From the NCBI GenBank assembly GCA_900547685.1, contig URHS01000073.1, positions 1 through 8,293 of the forward strand: DNA of 8,293 nt, read 5' to 3'. The DNA comes from an uncultured Blautia sp. (GTDB lineage: Bacteria > Bacillota > Clostridia > Lachnospirales > Lachnospiraceae). The translations under genes were made by a program, and so were the position numbers. A model generated the notes under the pieces. The model ran no database searches. It was not told where the DNA came from and saw only the letters and a list, made by a program, of their open reading frames with translations. Below, piece by piece: positions 5,787 to 8,293 of this stretch (position 1 is the first letter of the stretch; each line of letters starts with the position of its first letter).

Positions 5787-7466
5787 TCAAAATCCGGCTT
5801 TTCGAAGCTCATCCATCATAGCCGGTCTTCTTTTGTAATCTTGCTTCCAACACTCTGCAATATCACGTGCTATCTTTTTGCCATCGGGATATTTTGTAAT
5901 CTTTTTTAGGTAGGATATTAAATACTTATATGACTTTCTATCTGATGTTCGAGTTGATTCCTTTTTCACATATTGCACATACATATCCCTGATTTCATTC
6001 GGTAAATGCTTTTTCAATACTTTTTCATATTGATCTAATACATGAACAGACTGGTTCTTTTGAATTTCCTGAAGCAATCTTTCAAATAATTCTTCTTCCA
6101 CTAAAAATTCATATCGTATCCAATAAGAAGTTTTCCCCTGTAAAAATTTTTCTCTTTGCTCCTCCCATTCCGTTTCACTACACAGCTTTTTCAATTTGAC
6201 AATGTATTCCAAATCACGCTGCATACATTCAAACACCTGATATTGCAGTTCCTGCACGTATTCGTTCTGCATATTTCTTTTTTCGTAAATTTGAATTAAT
6301 TGCTGACTATATTCTGCTACCAATCCGGCTTTGTCCGCATCCAATTTTTTACTTTCCTTCAATACTGCAATGGCTTCTTCATACTTTTTATCAGATAAAT
6401 ATTCCTGTATTTCCATCTTCCGAATTTCAGAAATATTCCTATATTTCTGCCGATATTCTTTTATTTCCTGCTTAGAATAACTCAATTCTTCCATCAAACA
6501 TATTCTTGTAATTATGTTATTGACCATACCGTAATATGCGGAATACGAATCGCCACTATAGTTTTCTTTTTGAAACTTAACGATTTTTTCATCCAACATA
6601 TGAAGTTTCTTCTGAAGTAGTTCTTCATCATGAAATTCATTCAGCAAAAAATCACTAATATAATCTTCCAAATAATCAATTACATAATTTTCCTGATGAT
6701 CTTGAAACCATTGAAACATATTTTCTTTTTCTTTATCATTACATTCTTGCAGTATTGTTTGCCAATACTCGTAACAATTATCTGCTACAAATGATGTGCC
6801 TCCATCTGAATCATCTATATCTCGATTCCCAATCTCATAAAAGATACAATTTACTAATTCAAATGCTTCCATTCTATAATTTTTCTCCAATAACAGCGGA
6901 ACATTTTCATCTAAAAGCGTATTCAATGCATCTGTATAATCTGTTGCATGATAATAATCTACAAACCCGCCTCTGTCAGAATAATGATAGCCGATATCAT
7001 TTACCTGTTGTTTCAATCTGATCATATGACACGGTGTTATCGGCGCATACTTTGTCATGATCCTATTATATAGAAACTCATCCGAAGTTGCCTGAGAAAA
7101 TACGATTTCCTGTAATTCATCTATTGGAATTCCGGCAATAATCTCTTGCAATTCTTTATTTTGTTCCTGAACCTTTTGAAGATAATTTCCCGGTATTTTT
7201 GTATCTGGTTCTCCTTCTTCTATCTCATACAAAACCGCCGCCATATGTTTGCAATAATTTCCTTCTTCTGCATACGGACATGTACATGTCATATCATAAA
7301 CCCGATCATCCCGAATCTCTATTTCTACATCATAATCCTCTGTTCCTTCTACTACTGCTGTATATCCTGTCGAAGTCTGTTCCAATGAAGTAACATAACC
7401 TTCCTCATAATAATTCAGTCCACGTTCCAATATATGTGTACAAAACAAATCTTTCCATGGTTTCAT
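5787..7466 (-). CDS. SWIM zinc-finger protein
   Basis: 559 aa from ATG at 7466, chosen because GAGGGG lies about 8 nt upstream. The 28 extra codons back to 7550 run through the promoter. The N-terminus reads MKPWKDLFCTHILERGLNYY, the usual start of this family. The SWIM motif C-x-C-x8-C-x-H is complete at residues 61-74 (CTC...CKH) and would bind one zinc ion. The remaining roughly 470 residues are long charged helices, often aromatic and Lys/Glu-rich, and end 'AMMDELRKAGF', a common family ending, so the gene looks complete. SWIM fingers bind DNA or protein, and no catalytic motif is seen. Such proteins are sometimes neighbours of SNF2 helicases, but none is here. The function is unknown. 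It has its own promoter at 7513-7541. Confidence 0.85.
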   Translation of the reverse strand: MKPWKDLFCTHILERGLNYYEEGYVTSLEQTSTGYTAVVEGTEDYDVEIEIRDDRVYDMTCTCPYAEEGNYCKHMAAVLYEIEEGEPDTKIPGNYLQKVQEQNKELQEIIAGIPIDELQEIVFSQATSDEFLYNRIMTKYAPITPCHMIRLKQQVNDIGYHYSDRGGFVDYYHATDYTDALNTLLDENVPLLLEKNYRMEAFELVNCIFYEIGNRDIDDSDGGTSFVADNCYEYWQTILQECNDKEKENMFQWFQDHQENYVIDYLEDYISDFLLNEFHDEELLQKKLHMLDEKIVKFQKENYSGDSYSAYYGMVNNIITRICLMEELSYSKQEIKEYRQKYRNISEIRKMEIQEYLSDKKYEEAIAVLKESKKLDADKAGLVAEYSQQLIQIYEKRNMQNEYVQELQYQVFECMQRDLEYIVKLKKLCSETEWEEQREKFLQGKTSYWIRYEFLVEEELFERLLQEIQKNQSVHVLDQYEKVLKKHLPNEIRDMYVQYVKKESTRTSDRKSYKYLISYLKKITKYPDGKKIARDIAECWKQDYKRRPAMMDELRKAGF

Positions 7467-7512
7467 TGACTTTATCCCCTCAACCGTTCCTAATACAATC
7501 TTTCTATATTCT

Positions 7513-7541
7513 ATTTTAACCGATTTCCACCCATAACACAA
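7513..7541 (-). promoter_or_regulatory. Promoter of the SWIM gene
   Basis: Minus strand: -35 TTGTGT (7536-7541) and -10 TAAAAT (7513-7518, 5 of 6 matches) with a 17-bp spacer, about 45 bp before the ATG. The -35 box is weak. The site sits just past the spoIIID-side terminator, supporting a separate transcript. Confidence 0.5.
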
Positions 7542-7555
7542 TAAAATCACCCAAA

Positions 7556-7582
7556 AGAAAAAGACCGCATTTCTACGGCCTT
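7556..7582 (-). terminator. Rho-independent terminator after the spoIIID-like gene
   Basis: Minus strand AAGGCCG, an 8-nt loop, then CGGTCTT (one G-T pair) followed by a TTTTTCTTTT tract. It lies 31 bp past the stop codon at 7614. Confidence 0.75.
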
Positions 7583-7613
7583 CTCCTTCTTTACCTTACC
7601 TCATAAACAACCT

Positions 7614-7757
7614 TCACAAAAACACCTCTTTTGTTACATCTATATGTACCGTACTCTTACTTACTCCAAATTTTTTCGCAGTCTGCCTTACTGTTGCCTT
7701 TTCTTCAATAATATAATTGGCTATTTCAATTGCCCTTTCTTCAATATATTCTTTCAA
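7614..7757 (-). CDS. spoIIID: Truncated SpoIIID-like sporulation regulator
   Basis: 47 codons from TTG at 7757, with GGAGG 7 nt upstream, to TGA at 7614. The sequence LKEYIEERAIEIANYIIEEK then ATVRQTAKKFGVSKSTVH matches the N-terminal half of SpoIIID, the mother-cell DNA-binding regulator of sporulation. It includes the helix-turn-helix (about residues 22-41). Full SpoIIID is about 80-95 aa and carries a basic C-terminal segment also needed for DNA binding. Here that half is absent: after 'VHIDVT' the reading is 'KEVFL' and stop, and the next 30 codons in other frames show no match. A sigma-E-type promoter and a terminator frame the gene, so it is probably transcribed in the mother cell. It is either a decayed paralogue or a short regulator; the main spoIIID is expected elsewhere. 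Confidence 0.75.
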   Translation of the reverse strand: MKEYIEERAIEIANYIIEEKATVRQTAKKFGVSKSTVHIDVTKEVFL

Positions 7758-7767
7758 GGATAAGCCT

Positions 7768-7801
7768 CCGAAGACGCTGTTTTTACAATGTATGTCTTCG
7801 G
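7768..7801. repeat. 8-bp perfect inverted repeat across the spoIIID promoter
   Basis: CCGAAGAC (7768-7775) and GTCTTCGG (7794-7801) flank 18 bp. One arm overlaps the spacer and the -10 box, the other overlaps the ribosome site. If transcription starts near 7780, only one arm is in the RNA, so an operator is more likely than an RNA hairpin. Confidence 0.5.
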
Positions 7802-7813
7802 TTTATACAATAT
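7787..7813 (-). promoter_or_regulatory. Sigma-E-type sporulation promoter
   Basis: Minus strand: ATATT (7809-7813), a 14-bp spacer, then CATACATT (7787-7794). This agrees with the Bacillus subtilis sigma-E pattern (kmATATT-14/15-CATACAhT), and spoIIID is a known sigma-E gene. Transcription would start near 7780, about 23 bp before the TTG codon. Confidence 0.7.
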
Positions 7814-7829
7814 ACCATGTGCTTAAAAA

Positions 7830-8040
7830 GGAAACTCGCTCAAGGGCTAAATGGTATTTTATACTTTACTCCACATCACTTTCTTTTGCAAGTATTGCTG
7901 AATATTCAATTTTTGTTAACCATATACATTTTCTAGGAATTCACATAGATAATATAACTATGTGTAATCTATTTAACCGCTGCCACCGACAGAGTAAATA
8001 CACTTTTTCAGCAATTTAATAATCCGGATACTACAGAATA
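7830..8040. other. Gene-free stretch between spoIIID-like gene and tRNA-Leu
   Basis: About 210 bp of AT-rich DNA. The only structure seen is a perfect 7-bp inverted repeat CACATAG / CTATGTG at 7942-7948 and 7958-7964 with a 9-bp AT-only centre. It could be a regulator site or a weak hairpin. No ribosome site or recognisable protein was found on either strand. Confidence 0.4.
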
Positions 8041-8041
8041 A

Positions 8042-8096
8042 ATAAAAAATGAAAAAAATGGTAGAAAATGTCGTATTTAAACATCTTCTACCATTT
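8042..8096 (-). terminator. Strong terminator after tRNA-Leu
   Basis: Arms 8056-8071 and 8081-8096 form a 16-bp stem with a single G-U pair and a 9-nt loop. On the minus strand it is followed by a T-rich tract (8042-8055). The stem starts 6 bp after the tRNA 3' end. Confidence 0.85.
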
Positions 8097-8101
8097 CTTA
8101 C

Positions 8102-8182
8102 TGCGGATAACAGGACTTGAACCTGCACGTCATGGACACCAGAACCTAAATCTGGCGCGTCTGCCAATTCCGCCATATCCGC
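8102..8182 (-). tRNA. tRNA-Leu (anticodon UAG)
   Basis: 81 nt. Acceptor arms GCGGATA and TATCCGC pair over 7 bp with discriminator A at 8102; CCA is not encoded. The D arm contains GGCAGA. The anticodon stem CCAGA/TCTGG encloses TTTAGGT, giving anticodon UAG for CUA codons. A long variable arm follows, as expected for Leu, then the T loop TTCAAGT. It lies between two terminators, so it is probably a separate short transcript or the second of a processed pair. Confidence 0.95.
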
Positions 8183-8198
8183 AAATCTATATTGTTTT

Positions 8199-8227
8199 AA
8201 AAAAATAACCAAGGTTTTTGACCTTGG
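8199..8227 (-). terminator. Terminator between tRNA-Lys and tRNA-Leu
   Basis: Minus strand CCAAGGT, loop CAAAA, ACCTTGG is a 7-bp perfect stem followed by TTATTTTTTT. It lies 13 bp after the tRNA-Lys 3' end and would end that transcript. Confidence 0.8.
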
Positions 8228-8240
8228 CTGTTTTAAACAG

Positions 8241-8293
8241 TGAAGCATCGGGGATTCGAACCCCGGACAACTTGATTAAAAGTCAAGTGCTCT
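8241..8293 (-). tRNA. tRNA-Lys (anticodon UUU), 3' part only
   Basis: The visible 53 nt hold the end of the D arm, anticodon stem CTTGA/TCAAG around CTTTTAA (anticodon UUU), T arm CGGGG-TTCGAAT-CCCCG, the 3' acceptor strand ATGCTTC and discriminator A at 8241. The 5' acceptor strand and most of the D arm lie beyond the window. CCA is not encoded. Confidence 0.93.

Noticed and set aside
7768..7801. RNA hairpin or riboswitch before spoIIID
   Set aside because: The predicted transcription start lies inside the repeat, so both arms would not be in the main transcript.
7973..8248. 91-codon minus-strand frame containing 'MAELADAPDLGSG'
   Set aside because: It is the translation of tRNA-Leu and its flanks. 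This peptide is a well-known artefact of annotating Leu tRNA genes.

Overview
The window reads as low-GC Firmicutes chromosome, most likely a spore-forming Clostridia or Lachnospiraceae-like anaerobe. This rests on AT-rich DNA, strong GGAGG ribosome sites, a SpoIIID-type gene behind a sigma-E-like promoter, and tRNA genes without encoded CCA. The taxon is inferred from gene content only. Almost everything is on the minus strand, so the reading order is right to left.

Right end (about 7550-8293): a tRNA-Lys(UUU) cut by the window edge, a terminator, tRNA-Leu(UAG), a second strong terminator, about 200 bp without genes, then a truncated spoIIID-like gene (47 codons, TTG start) with a textbook sigma-E promoter and its own terminator. 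Next comes a complete SWIM zinc-finger protein of 559 aa with its own promoter and ribosome site.

Middle (4730-5680): a tight three-gene operon of a DUF3791 protein, a DUF3990 protein (ADP-ribosyltransferase-like) and a 76-aa acidic protein. Overlap and spacing are 4 nt and 1 nt, as in a toxin-antitoxin-like module.

Left-middle (944-4625) is a graveyard of defence and accessory genes. It holds a TOTE-type archaeo-eukaryotic primase gene with an internal deletion and frame change. This is fused tail to tail at about 3880 to a plus-strand hsdS fragment (type I restriction specificity subunit) that has lost its first target-recognition half. Left of hsdS lie two diverged copies of a roughly 30-codon gene tail ('EQDPP...DG') facing each other, a 55-codon small gene with a hairpin around its ribosome site, and an AlbA_2/GHKL-type regulator. 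That regulator is broken by a TGG-to-TAG nonsense change and by a frameshift next to a 27-bp tandem repeat.

Left end (1-771): the N-terminal 257 codons of an AAA15-family (RloA/COG1106-like) ATPase with a good promoter and ribosome site, running out of the window.

Overall this looks like a tRNA-adjacent accessory island where conflict systems have been inserted, recombined and eroded. The intact parts are the ATPase (as far as visible), the DUF3791/DUF3990 trio and the SWIM protein. No complete new system can be shown. The best candidates for novelty are the trio, the paired EQDPP tails and the truncated SpoIIID.
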